Below are positions 22,060 through 30,347 of a stretch of DNA of 31,412 nt, piece after piece. The DNA lies in assembly GCA_045597845.1 (NCBI GenBank), contig JAZLKZ010000109.1, positions 1-31,412 of the forward strand. Direction: 5' to 3'. Made by a program: the position numbers and the translations under genes. Below the pieces are notes generated by a model that ran no database searches, was not told the origin of the DNA, and saw nothing but the letters and a program-made list of their open reading frames with translations. The stretch is from Colimorpha sp045597845 (GTDB taxonomy: Bacteria > Bacteroidota > Bacteroidia > Bacteroidales > P3). Within the stretch, counting starts at the first letter, position 1. The number at the start of each line of letters is the position of its first letter.

Positions 22060-23181
22060 ATGAATCTGTTCAATCTGAAACTGGCCAATTTCAAAAACTA
22101 CACCGAACTGGATGTGGATTTCTGCGGCAATGTCAATTGCTTTGTGGGCAACAACGGTGTAGGCAAGACCAACTTGTTGGATGCCATCTATTACCTTTCG
22201 TTTTGCAAGAGCTATTTCAATCCAATTGATAGTCAGAATATTCGTAGCGAAGAGCCTTTCTTTGCCATTCATGGTCATTATTCCGATTCCGACCGGGGCG
22301 AGGAGCTGCAGCATGATGTATCTTGTGTCTTGAAACGTGGACAGGCGAAGCAGATGAAGTGGGACAAGAAGGTTTACAAGACTTTTGCGGATCATATTGG
22401 AAAAATTCCTTTGGTCATAGTGTCGCCCAACGACCAAGCGTTGGTGCTGGGAGGCAGCGATATGCGGAGGAGGTTTATCGATGGCGTCATCTCCCAGACC
22501 AATTCCGAATATTTGCAGCATCTGCTATACTACCAGAAAGCTTTGGAACAGCGCAACAGGCTGCTGAAACAGTTCTACGAAGATCGTTGTTTCGACGAGG
22601 AGGCCATCAAGGTGTGGGACGATCAGCTGGTGGTGCACGGCATGGCGCTTTTCAATGAGCGAAAGCTGTTTCTCGAGGAATTTGCGCCATTGTTTGCGTA
22701 TTACTATAAGTGGATTTCGGGCGACAAGGAGCAACCGAGGGTTGTGTATCAATCGGCAATGAACGACAATCCTGACTTGTCTCAGCTGCTGCAGGAAAAC
22801 CATCGTCGCGACAGTGTGTTGCAATATACTTCCGTAGGGCCGCACAAGGATGATCTGGATTTTCTCATAGGCGATTTCCAGGTTAAGAAATCTGGCTCGC
22901 AAGGACAGCAAAAGACGTTTCTGCTGGCTTTGAAACTGGCTCAGTTTGAATACATTTACAAGCAATGTGGCAAGAAGCCGATCTTGTTGCTTGATGATGT
23001 GTTCGACAAGCTGGACATGTTGAGGGTGAAGCAATTGGTGCAGCTGGTGGGTAGTGATCGTTTTGGTCAGGTTTTCCTTACCGATACGCAGTTTGGTAGG
23101 GTGGAAGAAATTGTGAAAGGCATTCCGTCGGTGGAGTGCAAGTTGTGGATTGTGGAAGAAGGGAGGCTGAATGAGAGATGA
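22060..23181 (+). CDS. recF: DNA repair/replication protein RecF
   Basis: 373 residues. An SMC-like ATPase that binds DNA and, with RecO and RecR, loads RecA at gaps. Walker A GNNGVGKT is at 30-37, after the family start LKLANFKNYTELDV. The ABC-type signature is in SGSQGQQKTFLLALKLAQ, and Walker B is ILLLDDVFDKLD. The length is right for RecF and there is no long coiled coil as in RecN or SMC. It overlaps the next gene by 11 bases, an arrangement common in Bacteroidetes. Confidence 0.96.
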   Translation: MNLFNLKLANFKNYTELDVDFCGNVNCFVGNNGVGKTNLLDAIYYLSFCKSYFNPIDSQNIRSEEPFFAIHGHYSDSDRGEELQHDVSCVLKRGQAKQMKWDKKVYKTFADHIGKIPLVIVSPNDQALVLGGSDMRRRFIDGVISQTNSEYLQHLLYYQKALEQRNRLLKQFYEDRCFDEEAIKVWDDQLVVHGMALFNERKLFLEEFAPLFAYYYKWISGDKEQPRVVYQSAMNDNPDLSQLLQENHRRDSVLQYTSVGPHKDDLDFLIGDFQVKKSGSQGQQKTFLLALKLAQFEYIYKQCGKKPILLLDDVFDKLDMLRVKQLVQLVGSDRFGQVFLTDTQFGRVEEIVKGIPSVECKLWIVEEGRLNER

Positions 23182-23455
23182 ACAGTCGATATCGGAATTG
23201 CTCAAGGTGGCGTTTCGCCGACTTGAAATGACCGATGCAGTGAACGATTTCGAAGTCAAGGATGCCTATCGGAGCATCGTTGGCGACTTGATTAACAAAC
23301 TGACTTGGTCGTTGCGGTTCGAAAACCGCATCTTGTATGTAAAAGTCGCTTCGGCGGCCTTGCGGCAGGAACTGTCGTATAAGAAATATGATCTGACCAA
23401 ACGCATCAACGACCAGTTGGGAAGAAATGTTTTGGACAATGTGATATTTGTGTAG
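23171..23455 (+). CDS. DUF721 / DciA-like protein
   Basis: 94 residues. The N-terminal helix (SISELLKVAFRRLEM), a middle helix (AYRSIVGDLINKLT) and two strands (ILYVKVASAALRQELSY) match the DUF721 family, whose members in other bacteria (DciA) load the replicative helicase DnaB. Bacteroidetes recF is usually followed by such a gene. The start overlaps the recF stop region by 11 bases, so translation is coupled. Confidence 0.85.
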   Translation: MRDEQSISELLKVAFRRLEMTDAVNDFEVKDAYRSIVGDLINKLTWSLRFENRILYVKVASAALRQELSYKKYDLTKRINDQLGRNVLDNVIFV

Positions 23456-23460
23456 AAAAA

Positions 23461-23495
23461 GTGAACGGAGATAGTGAATCAGAGATTGAAAATCA
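23461..23495 (+). repeat. Weak 7-bp-period array before the ABC exporter
   Basis: Five heptads, GTGAACG, GAGATAG, TGAATCA, GAGATTG and AAAATCA, lie between stop and start codons. The similarity between units is low; the phase fits the other arrays and GTGAACG resembles the GTGAACA unit at 4260. Confidence 0.35.
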
Positions 23496-23502
23496 ACAAT
23501 AA

Positions 23503-25143
23503 ATGAATGCAGTAAAGACACTCTGGAAAGCACTTATGATGGTGCGCCGCTGCGACAGCAAAGCCTTCGCATTGAAGGTTCTGTATGTCGTGCTGGGCAG
23601 TGTCTTGCCGTTGCTCAATCTCGTTGTTCTTAAGCTTTTAATCGATACAGTGACAGCCGTTGTTGCGCAACAGGGTGCAGTGGAGGCTGCCCCGTTGGTA
23701 ATGTATATCGGTGCTTTTTGTGCAATATTTTTGCTTAATAGGTTGATTTCCATATTAAATGGCGTCAATGGTGATGTCTTGTCCCAAAAATTGATCGACT
23801 ATATTAGCGACAATCTGCAGCGCCAGTCGGTGTCGTTGGACATGGCATATTACGACAATCCTGATTTTCATGACACTTTCCATCGTGCCCAGCAAGAAGC
23901 CAACTATCGTCCAATTCAGATTGTAAATCATTTCATGAGTCTTATAGGAGCGTTGGTTTCCATTGTAGGCGTGTCGGTTATGTTGGCCACGGGTTCATGG
24001 TGGATTATTATTGTTATGTTGGTGGCAGTGGTCCCATCTATGTTGGTACGCCTCGTGAAGGCACGTACTATTTACGAATTTCGGCGCAACAATACGCAGG
24101 ACTACAGGCGGACAAGCTATTATTCGGCTATTCTTACGCATAGGGATTTCGCTAAGGAGGTTCGCTCGTTTGGCCTTGCTGGCTATTTCCGCTCTCGTTT
24201 TGTTTCGATGCGCAAGAAATTGGTGCGGCAGCTGTTGCGCATTTCACGTCGCATTGCGTGGATGGACACGCTTTGTGCTGTCGTTGAGACTGGTGCCTTG
24301 GCTTTGGTGGTCTTGTTGCTGTTGAACAAAAGTATTTCCGGTGCCATTACGATAGGATCGTTTGTGATGTTGTTTGAGGCTTTCCGACGTGGTCAGGGTT
24401 ATCTGAATTCCTTTGTTGGTGCCGTGAGTGGCTTGTACGACAGTCGCATGTTCATAGGCAATCTTTTTGAATTTCTGGAACTTAAACCTAATATTGTCTC
24501 CGCACTTGATGCACGGGATTTTCCTGAGGAAGTGGATTCTGTAACATTCGAGGATGTCACTTTCCGTTACCCCGATATGCACCGAGACGTGCTTTCCCAT
24601 TGCTCCTGGACGGCTCAACGAGGTGAAATCAACCTCATCGAAGGGGAGAACGGCTTCGGAAAGACCACGATGCTCAAGCTGTTGCTACGACTTTACGATA
24701 CGCAGCAAGGTGCGGTGAAAATCAATGGCGTGGATGTCCGTGACATCGACCTCCATCAGTTGCGCAAGGGCGTCGGCGTTATCTTTCAGGATTATGTACG
24801 GTTCTATTGTTCTATGAATGAGAATATTGCTTTTGGAGATATTGACAATTATTCCGAAGAACGTATCCAGCAAGTAGGGGAGATGGCTGGCGTGGATTCC
24901 ATCGTGGAGAATCTTCCCAATGGTTACAATACACCTCTGGGCAGGATGTTCGACAATGGAGAGGAACTCAGTATGGGGCAATGGCAACGAATCGCTTTGG
25001 CGCGCCAACTCTATTCCAATGCACCCGTATTGGTCTTTGACGAGCCTACGGCTTGGATGGACATCCCCTCGCGAGAGAAATTCTATCGTATCTTGGAAAA
25101 TCTGAAGCGTGAAAAGGTAGTTATTTTAATCAAACATGTGTGA
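23503..25143 (+). CDS. ABC exporter half-transporter, ending just after the H-loop
   Basis: 546 residues with fused membrane and ATPase parts. About six membrane helices lie in residues 1-310 and the nucleotide-binding domain starts near 345. Walker A is GENGFGKT (381-388), signature LSMGQ (489-493, LSGGQ in most), Walker B VLVFDEP (509-515), D-loop AWMD (SALD in most). The frame stops after VVILIKHV, one residue past the H-loop His545; related exporters continue for ~30-50 residues with the final strands of the domain. No continuation was found in the other two frames, so this is not a simple frameshift. The layout resembles peptide or lantibiotic exporters, but no precursor or modification gene is near. 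It may be a natural short form or a degraded gene. Confidence 0.85.
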   Translation: MNAVKTLWKALMMVRRCDSKAFALKVLYVVLGSVLPLLNLVVLKLLIDTVTAVVAQQGAVEAAPLVMYIGAFCAIFLLNRLISILNGVNGDVLSQKLIDYISDNLQRQSVSLDMAYYDNPDFHDTFHRAQQEANYRPIQIVNHFMSLIGALVSIVGVSVMLATGSWWIIIVMLVAVVPSMLVRLVKARTIYEFRRNNTQDYRRTSYYSAILTHRDFAKEVRSFGLAGYFRSRFVSMRKKLVRQLLRISRRIAWMDTLCAVVETGALALVVLLLLNKSISGAITIGSFVMLFEAFRRGQGYLNSFVGAVSGLYDSRMFIGNLFEFLELKPNIVSALDARDFPEEVDSVTFEDVTFRYPDMHRDVLSHCSWTAQRGEINLIEGENGFGKTTMLKLLLRLYDTQQGAVKINGVDVRDIDLHQLRKGVGVIFQDYVRFYCSMNENIAFGDIDNYSEERIQQVGEMAGVDSIVENLPNGYNTPLGRMFDNGEELSMGQWQRIALARQLYSNAPVLVFDEPTAWMDIPSREKFYRILENLKREKVVILIKHV

Positions 25144-25152
25144 TATTAATCA

Positions 25153-25182
25153 ATAATAGTATTAAAACTCAAAACCTATTAT
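25153..25182 (+). other. Leader hairpin with two 7-bp units before the aminopeptidase gene
   Basis: ATAATAG (25153-25159) is complementary to CTATTAT (25176-25182). The loop between holds two heptads, ATTAAAA and CTCAAAA (25161-25174). It ends 3 bases before the ATG, so the stem could hide the initiation site, though AT-only pairing is weak. Confidence 0.35.
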
Positions 25183-25185
25183 ATA

Positions 25186-26541
25186 ATGAATGTTCTTATT
25201 AATAGTATTGATTCTAAATTGAGCGTCATCACGCTGCAGCCCGGCAAGGAAAAATCCGTTTCCGCCTTGGATCGTTTGCCTAAACGCACCTACGAGGTGG
25301 TTTATGAAAAAATGGATTCCGTGGCGGAACGCCAGGAAATGCTTCGCCGTAGCGCCGATGAGGTTTGCTCAATGCTGCACAAGGACAAAGTTTCCGAAGT
25401 GTGCCTTGACGCAAGCAAGACAGATGCCGCTGACGTGATGGCTTTTTTGGATGGACTGCAGTTGGCCGACTACACTTTCGACCGTTACAAGAGCAAGACT
25501 CGCGAGCATGTGGCTACCGTAACTGTGAAGTCGGGATTGATTTCACAGGAAATGCTTGACGAGCAGTTGTGTGTGTGGAACCGTATTTTTTGGTGCCGTG
25601 AGTGGGTGAACCTTCCTGTGTCCGACTTCAACGCAGAGCAGTTCGCCGACGAGTTGGCCGACATTGCCAAGGATTTGGGTGTTGCATGCACCGTTTTCGG
25701 AAAAAAGAAAATCGAGTCGTTGGGAATGGGCGGCCTGACAGCCGTCAACAAAGGCTCTGTTGACGAACCTCGTTTTGTGGTGTTGGAATATTGCCCCAAG
25801 TCGCTCCGCAAGAGTAAACCTATCGCTTTGATTGGAAAGGGTGTCATGTATGATACGGGTGGCTTGAACATTAAGCCCGACGACTGCATGCAAGAGATGA
25901 AGAGCGATATGGCGGGTGCCGCAACAATGGCTTCCGTCGTGTTTGCCGCCGCCGACAATCAGCTCCCCGTTCATTTGGTGGCTTGCTTGCCGCTTACCGA
26001 CAGCCGTCCAGGATTCAATGCCTATGCCGCCGATGATGTGCTTACTATGTATGACGGAACTACAGTGGAGGTAGTCAATACCGACGCCGAGGGCCGTGTC
26101 ATTCTGGCCGACGCCATCGCATACGCCGTGGCGAACTACAATCCCCAACTTCTCATCGATGCCGCTACCTTGACGGGCGCTGCCGTTCGTGCCATCTCAA
26201 CCTATGGCATCGCCGCCATGCAGCAACATGCCGACAAACCTATGCGTCAACTCAAGCAGGTGGGCGAAGAGGTGTATGAGCGCATCGCAGAATTTCCTTT
26301 CTGGAAAGAGTACGACGAACTCATCGAGTCTGATGTCGCCGATATCAAGAACTGTGGCATCTCCCAAGCGGGGGCCATTACCGCTGGCAAATTCCTTGCC
26401 CATTTCGCCAAGGAGGTACCCTATATCCACCTCGATATCGCTGGTGTGGCATTCTTCTCCAAGAAACAGTTCTACTATGCCAAGGGCGGCAGCGGCTACG
26501 GCGTTCGTCTGCTTTACAATTTCTTGAAATCCAATAAATAA
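25186..26541 (+). CDS. pepA: Leucyl aminopeptidase (M17 family)
   Basis: 451 residues, slightly shorter than the usual ~480-500 because of a compact N-terminal domain. Two-metal aminopeptidase removing N-terminal residues from peptides in the cytoplasm. Catalytic domain: GKGVMYDTGGLNIKP with metal ligands Lys218 and Asp223 and catalytic Lys230, EMKSDMAGAA (Asp241), and NTDAEGRVILADA (Asp300, Glu302, catalytic Arg304). The set of residues is complete. It is followed after 20 bases by pdxA, so pepA-pdxA-polA may be one transcript. Confidence 0.95.
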   Translation: MNVLINSIDSKLSVITLQPGKEKSVSALDRLPKRTYEVVYEKMDSVAERQEMLRRSADEVCSMLHKDKVSEVCLDASKTDAADVMAFLDGLQLADYTFDRYKSKTREHVATVTVKSGLISQEMLDEQLCVWNRIFWCREWVNLPVSDFNAEQFADELADIAKDLGVACTVFGKKKIESLGMGGLTAVNKGSVDEPRFVVLEYCPKSLRKSKPIALIGKGVMYDTGGLNIKPDDCMQEMKSDMAGAATMASVVFAAADNQLPVHLVACLPLTDSRPGFNAYAADDVLTMYDGTTVEVVNTDAEGRVILADAIAYAVANYNPQLLIDAATLTGAAVRAISTYGIAAMQQHADKPMRQLKQVGEEVYERIAEFPFWKEYDELIESDVADIKNCGISQAGAITAGKFLAHFAKEVPYIHLDIAGVAFFSKKQFYYAKGGSGYGVRLLYNFLKSNK

Positions 26542-26561
26542 AACAATAATCAAATATAAAA

Positions 26562-27590
26562 ATGGATAATCGTATTCGTCTTGCCATCACACATGGCGAT
26601 ATCAATGGAGTGGGCTACGAAGTCATTCTCAAGACTTTCAGCGATGCCCGCATGTTCGATACTTGCACGCCTATTCTTTATGGTTCCACCAAGGTGGCTT
26701 CCTATCATAAGAATCTTTTAGCTCATCACAAAGATGTGAATTTCACCGCTTTAAGAAACGCCGGCGAAGCAGTAGATAGAAAATTCAATGTCGTGAATCT
26801 CACCACCGAAGAGGTGAAAATCGATGTCGGCAAGTCCACCGAAATAGCAGGTGCTCTTTCTCGTCAGGCTCTCAACATGGCTTGCGACGACCTCAAGAAT
26901 GGTCTTGTAGATGTGTTGGTTACGGCTCCCATCAACAAAAAGAACATCCAGGCTCCGGATTTTGACTTTCCCGGTCACACCGAATACCTTTCGCACCAGT
27001 TTGGATGCAACTCTTTGATGATGATGGTGTGCGACAGAATCCGTATCGGAATTGTCACCAATCATCTTGCTCTCAAAGATGTCCCTGCCACTTTGACCCA
27101 TAATTTGCTCTACGACAAGTTGATGCTGATGAACGAATCGCTCAAGCGCGATTTTGGCGTTCCGATGCCAAAGATAGCCGTCTTGGCCTTGGATCCTCAT
27201 GCTGGCGACAACGGCGTGATTGGTACTTTTGACGATGAGGTTATCAAACCTCTCATCCAAGAGGTGCAGGGCAAAGGCGTTTTGGCCTATGGACCTTATC
27301 CTTCCGATGGTTTCTTCGGCTCCAGCGAATTCAATAAGTTCGATGGCGTTTTGGCTCTCTACCACGATCAAGGCTTGATTCCTTTCAAGCTGATGTCTTT
27401 CACCGAAGGCGTGAACTACACTGCAGGTCTGCCATACGTGCGCACGTCTCCCGCTCATGGTACTGCCTACGATATCGCTGGCAAGGACAAGGCTTCCGAG
27501 CAGTCGTTCCGCAGTGCCGTGCGTTTGGCTTGTGATATTTTGCGAAACCGTAAAGAGTACGACATTCTCACCGAGAACCCCCTCAAATAA
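26562..27590 (+). CDS. pdxA: 4-hydroxythreonine-4-phosphate dehydrogenase
   Basis: 342 residues, normal length. It oxidises 4-phosphohydroxythreonine in the DXP-dependent vitamin B6 pathway. The start IRLAITHGDINGVGYEVILK is the family N-terminus (usually GDPxGIGPE). Substrate and metal residues: His139 and Thr140 in FPGHTEYL, His168 in VTNHLAL, His213 in DPHAGDNG, His268 in YHDQGLIPFK. The final RTSPAHGTAYDIAGK motif is intact. It is followed by polA after 11 bases. Confidence 0.96.
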   Translation: MDNRIRLAITHGDINGVGYEVILKTFSDARMFDTCTPILYGSTKVASYHKNLLAHHKDVNFTALRNAGEAVDRKFNVVNLTTEEVKIDVGKSTEIAGALSRQALNMACDDLKNGLVDVLVTAPINKKNIQAPDFDFPGHTEYLSHQFGCNSLMMMVCDRIRIGIVTNHLALKDVPATLTHNLLYDKLMLMNESLKRDFGVPMPKIAVLALDPHAGDNGVIGTFDDEVIKPLIQEVQGKGVLAYGPYPSDGFFGSSEFNKFDGVLALYHDQGLIPFKLMSFTEGVNYTAGLPYVRTSPAHGTAYDIAGKDKASEQSFRSAVRLACDILRNRKEYDILTENPLK

Positions 27591-27601
27591 TGCTCAATTA
27601 A

Positions 27602-30268
27602 ATGAAAAAACTCCTTCTCATCGACGGCATGGCGGCTGTTTACCGCGCCTACTATGCGTTGAACCGCAATCCGCGAGTCAACTCAAAGGGGTTCAATACG
27701 TCCGCTGTTCTCGGATTCACCACCACGATGCTCGACCTTATCAAAAATCAGCATCCCACGCATGTCGCTGTGGCTTTCGATGTACAGAAACCTACTTTCC
27801 GACATGAGCTTTTTGCAGAATACAAGGCCAATCGTGATGCCATGCCTGAGGAAATTCAGCAAGGACTTCCTTATGTCAAGGAGATCATTTCGGCGTTCAA
27901 TATTCCTATTCTCACTTGCGAAGGGTTTGAGGCTGATGATGTTATAGGAACCATTGCTCACGCAGCCGAAAATGCAGGTTTCGACGAGGTGCTGATGGCT
28001 ACGCCCGACAAGGATTTCGGTCAGTTGGTGACCAATTGCGTTCATATCTACAGGTTTGGACGTATGGGGCGCCCTGATGAAATCTATCGAGTCCAAGAGG
28101 TATTGGAACGATTTGGCGTGAACAAATGTACCCAGGTGATTGATTTGTTGGGTTTGTGGGGCGACGCTTCCGACAACATTCCGGGTATTCCTGGGGTGGG
28201 AGAGAAGACCGCGAAAAAACTTATCGACAAGTTTGGCAGCATTGAGAATATGGTGGAGCATGCCGATGATATTGCCAATGAGAAGATTCGCAACCTCGTC
28301 AAATCCAACGCCCAACAGGCACTGTTCTCCAAGCAGTTGGCGACTATTGTTTTGGATGTTCCCGTTTCTTTTGACGAGTCGGAATTGTTGCTGAAAGAAC
28401 CTGATTACGAGAAAGTTCGCGAACTGTTTGAATTTCTTGAGTTCCGTGCGCTTGCCAAGCGTGTGTTGCCTTCCGCCATGCGGCAGATGCCGACAAATTC
28501 ATCGGAAGTAAATCAAATTCAGCTTAATAATACCGAACGTCAGGTTGGCAGACAAAAGCCAATAGACCCCAACCAGACTTCTCTCTTTGGTGAACCTTTG
28601 CCTGAGACGCAGGTCCAAAAAGAGCAGGAAGCAACGTTTGTGGCACTCGATAGTTTGCCCCAACCGACCGATATCGCCTTTTTCTTTATCGGTTCCGATT
28701 TTGTGCTCTCCACTTCTGCTGATGATGCTTACAGCGCCAAAATTGGCGATGTGGATCTTTTGGCCCTTAAAGCGCTCATGGAAAATCCAGATACTACGAA
28801 GATTGTCTTTGATATCAAATGCACCAAATATTTGCTTAAAGAACTTGACATTCAAATTTCGGGAAGTGTATTTGATGTGCAAATGGCTCATTATCTCGTG
28901 GATCCGGAAGCCCGTCATTCGCTGGAATTCATTTGCAGCGCCTATCTCGGCTACGAACCTCAAAATCTCGCCATGACAGGAGCCGCCCTGTGGCAGGTGT
29001 ATCCTTTGTTGTCGGCGGCTTTGCGTGATGCTGGACTGCAGGAAATTTACGATAAAATCGAGCTTCCCTTGGTGGATGTGCTGATGGACATGGAACAAGA
29101 GGGTGTGCGCATCGATGTTGAGGCGCTACGGAATTATTCGCGTCAGCTTTCCGTGGAACGCGACGGCATTGAGCAGGAAATCTATACTTTGGCTGGCTCT
29201 TCTTTCAATATCAGCTCCCCAAAGCAGTTGGGCGAAGTACTTTACGAAAAGTTGCGCATCACCGACAAACCTGCCCGCACTGCCACAAAGCAGTATTCTA
29301 CAGCCGAAGACACTTTGCTGAAGTTGCGTGACAAGCACCCTATTGTGGAGAAAATACTGGAATATCGTTCGCTCAACAAGTTGATTTCTACCTATCTCGA
29401 TTCTTTCCCAAAACTTATCAGTCCTGTTACGGGTCGTCTCCATACTGTATATAATCAAACTGTTACAGCTACAGGCCGACTCAGTAGCAGCAATCCTAAC
29501 CTCCAGAATATCCCTATCCGCACCCAACGCGGCAAGGAAATCCGTCGAGCCTTCGTGCCACGCGATAGCGGGCATATCTTGATGGCTGCGGATTATTCGC
29601 AGATTGAGCTTCGCATTATTGCCGCTCTCGCCAACGACCGTCACATGAAGGAGGCATTCAAGAATCACTACGACATTCATGCCGCAACGGCCGCAAAAAT
29701 CTACAAAATTCCCATCGAGGAGGTTACGCCAGACCAACGTCGTAGTGCCAAGGCTGTCAACTTCGGAATAGTCTATGGTATCAGTGCTTTTGGACTTTCC
29801 GAACAATTGGGCATTCCTCGAAAAGAGGCAGCCTCTTTGATTGAAGAATATTTCCAGCAGTATCCTGATATCAACAAGTTTATTCAGGACAGCATTGAGT
29901 GCGCCCGCAAGGTTGGCTACGCTGTCACTTTGCTGGGACGCCGACGCTATCTGTCTGACATCAATAGCCGCAATGCCGCCGCACGCAGCTTTGCCGAACG
30001 CAATGCGGTGAATATGCCTATACAAGGCACTTCGGCCGACATGATCAAGATGGCTATGATTAACATCTACAATCGTTTCCAACAGCAAGGTCTCCAGTCG
30101 AAGATGATTCTTCAGGTTCACGACGAACTTGTGTTCGATGTGGCTCTTTCTGAGCAACAGACTGTCAAGTCCATAGTTGAGGAAGAAATGCGCAATGCGC
30201 TTCCGCTTAACGATTTGCCCATCGACGTTGGAATTGATTTCGGAGCCAATTGGCTCGACGCTCACTAA
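27602..30268 (+). CDS. polA: DNA polymerase I
   Basis: 888 residues. The N-terminal ~290 residues are the 5'-3' exonuclease (LLIDGMAAVYRAYYALN, GFEADDVIGT, TPDKDFGQLV, LWGDASDNIPGIPGVGEKTA). Residues ~340-500 occupy the place of the 3'-5' exonuclease, and the C-terminal ~390 are the polymerase: GRLSSSNPNLQNIPIR, AADYSQIELRI with Asp664, RRSAKAVNFGIVYG, and QVHDELVF with Asp841. The spacing between the two catalytic aspartates equals that in E. coli (705 and 882). The proofreading domain lacks its catalytic residues: DSL at 350-352 replaces DTE, Thr408 aligns with E. coli Asp424, and no YxxxD motif is seen. Repair and Okazaki-fragment processing are expected without proofreading. Confidence 0.97.
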   Translation: MKKLLLIDGMAAVYRAYYALNRNPRVNSKGFNTSAVLGFTTTMLDLIKNQHPTHVAVAFDVQKPTFRHELFAEYKANRDAMPEEIQQGLPYVKEIISAFNIPILTCEGFEADDVIGTIAHAAENAGFDEVLMATPDKDFGQLVTNCVHIYRFGRMGRPDEIYRVQEVLERFGVNKCTQVIDLLGLWGDASDNIPGIPGVGEKTAKKLIDKFGSIENMVEHADDIANEKIRNLVKSNAQQALFSKQLATIVLDVPVSFDESELLLKEPDYEKVRELFEFLEFRALAKRVLPSAMRQMPTNSSEVNQIQLNNTERQVGRQKPIDPNQTSLFGEPLPETQVQKEQEATFVALDSLPQPTDIAFFFIGSDFVLSTSADDAYSAKIGDVDLLALKALMENPDTTKIVFDIKCTKYLLKELDIQISGSVFDVQMAHYLVDPEARHSLEFICSAYLGYEPQNLAMTGAALWQVYPLLSAALRDAGLQEIYDKIELPLVDVLMDMEQEGVRIDVEALRNYSRQLSVERDGIEQEIYTLAGSSFNISSPKQLGEVLYEKLRITDKPARTATKQYSTAEDTLLKLRDKHPIVEKILEYRSLNKLISTYLDSFPKLISPVTGRLHTVYNQTVTATGRLSSSNPNLQNIPIRTQRGKEIRRAFVPRDSGHILMAADYSQIELRIIAALANDRHMKEAFKNHYDIHAATAAKIYKIPIEEVTPDQRRSAKAVNFGIVYGISAFGLSEQLGIPRKEAASLIEEYFQQYPDINKFIQDSIECARKVGYAVTLLGRRRYLSDINSRNAAARSFAERNAVNMPIQGTSADMIKMAMINIYNRFQQQGLQSKMILQVHDELVFDVALSEQQTVKSIVEEEMRNALPLNDLPIDVGIDFGANWLDAH

Positions 30269-30302
30269 TGGTGAACCTACAACACATTATAAATGCTATT
30301 CG

Positions 30303-30337
30303 CTTAAAACTTAAAACCAGAAACTTAAAACTTAATA
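30303..30337 (+). repeat. Five-unit 7-bp-period array before gcvP
   Basis: Consecutive heptads: CTTAAAA, CTTAAAA, CCAGAAA, CTTAAAA, CTTAATA. The array ends 10 bases before the ATG. Units are shared with the arrays before the OadG-like gene and ispH. Confidence 0.85.
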
Positions 30338-30347
30338 AATAAATCTT

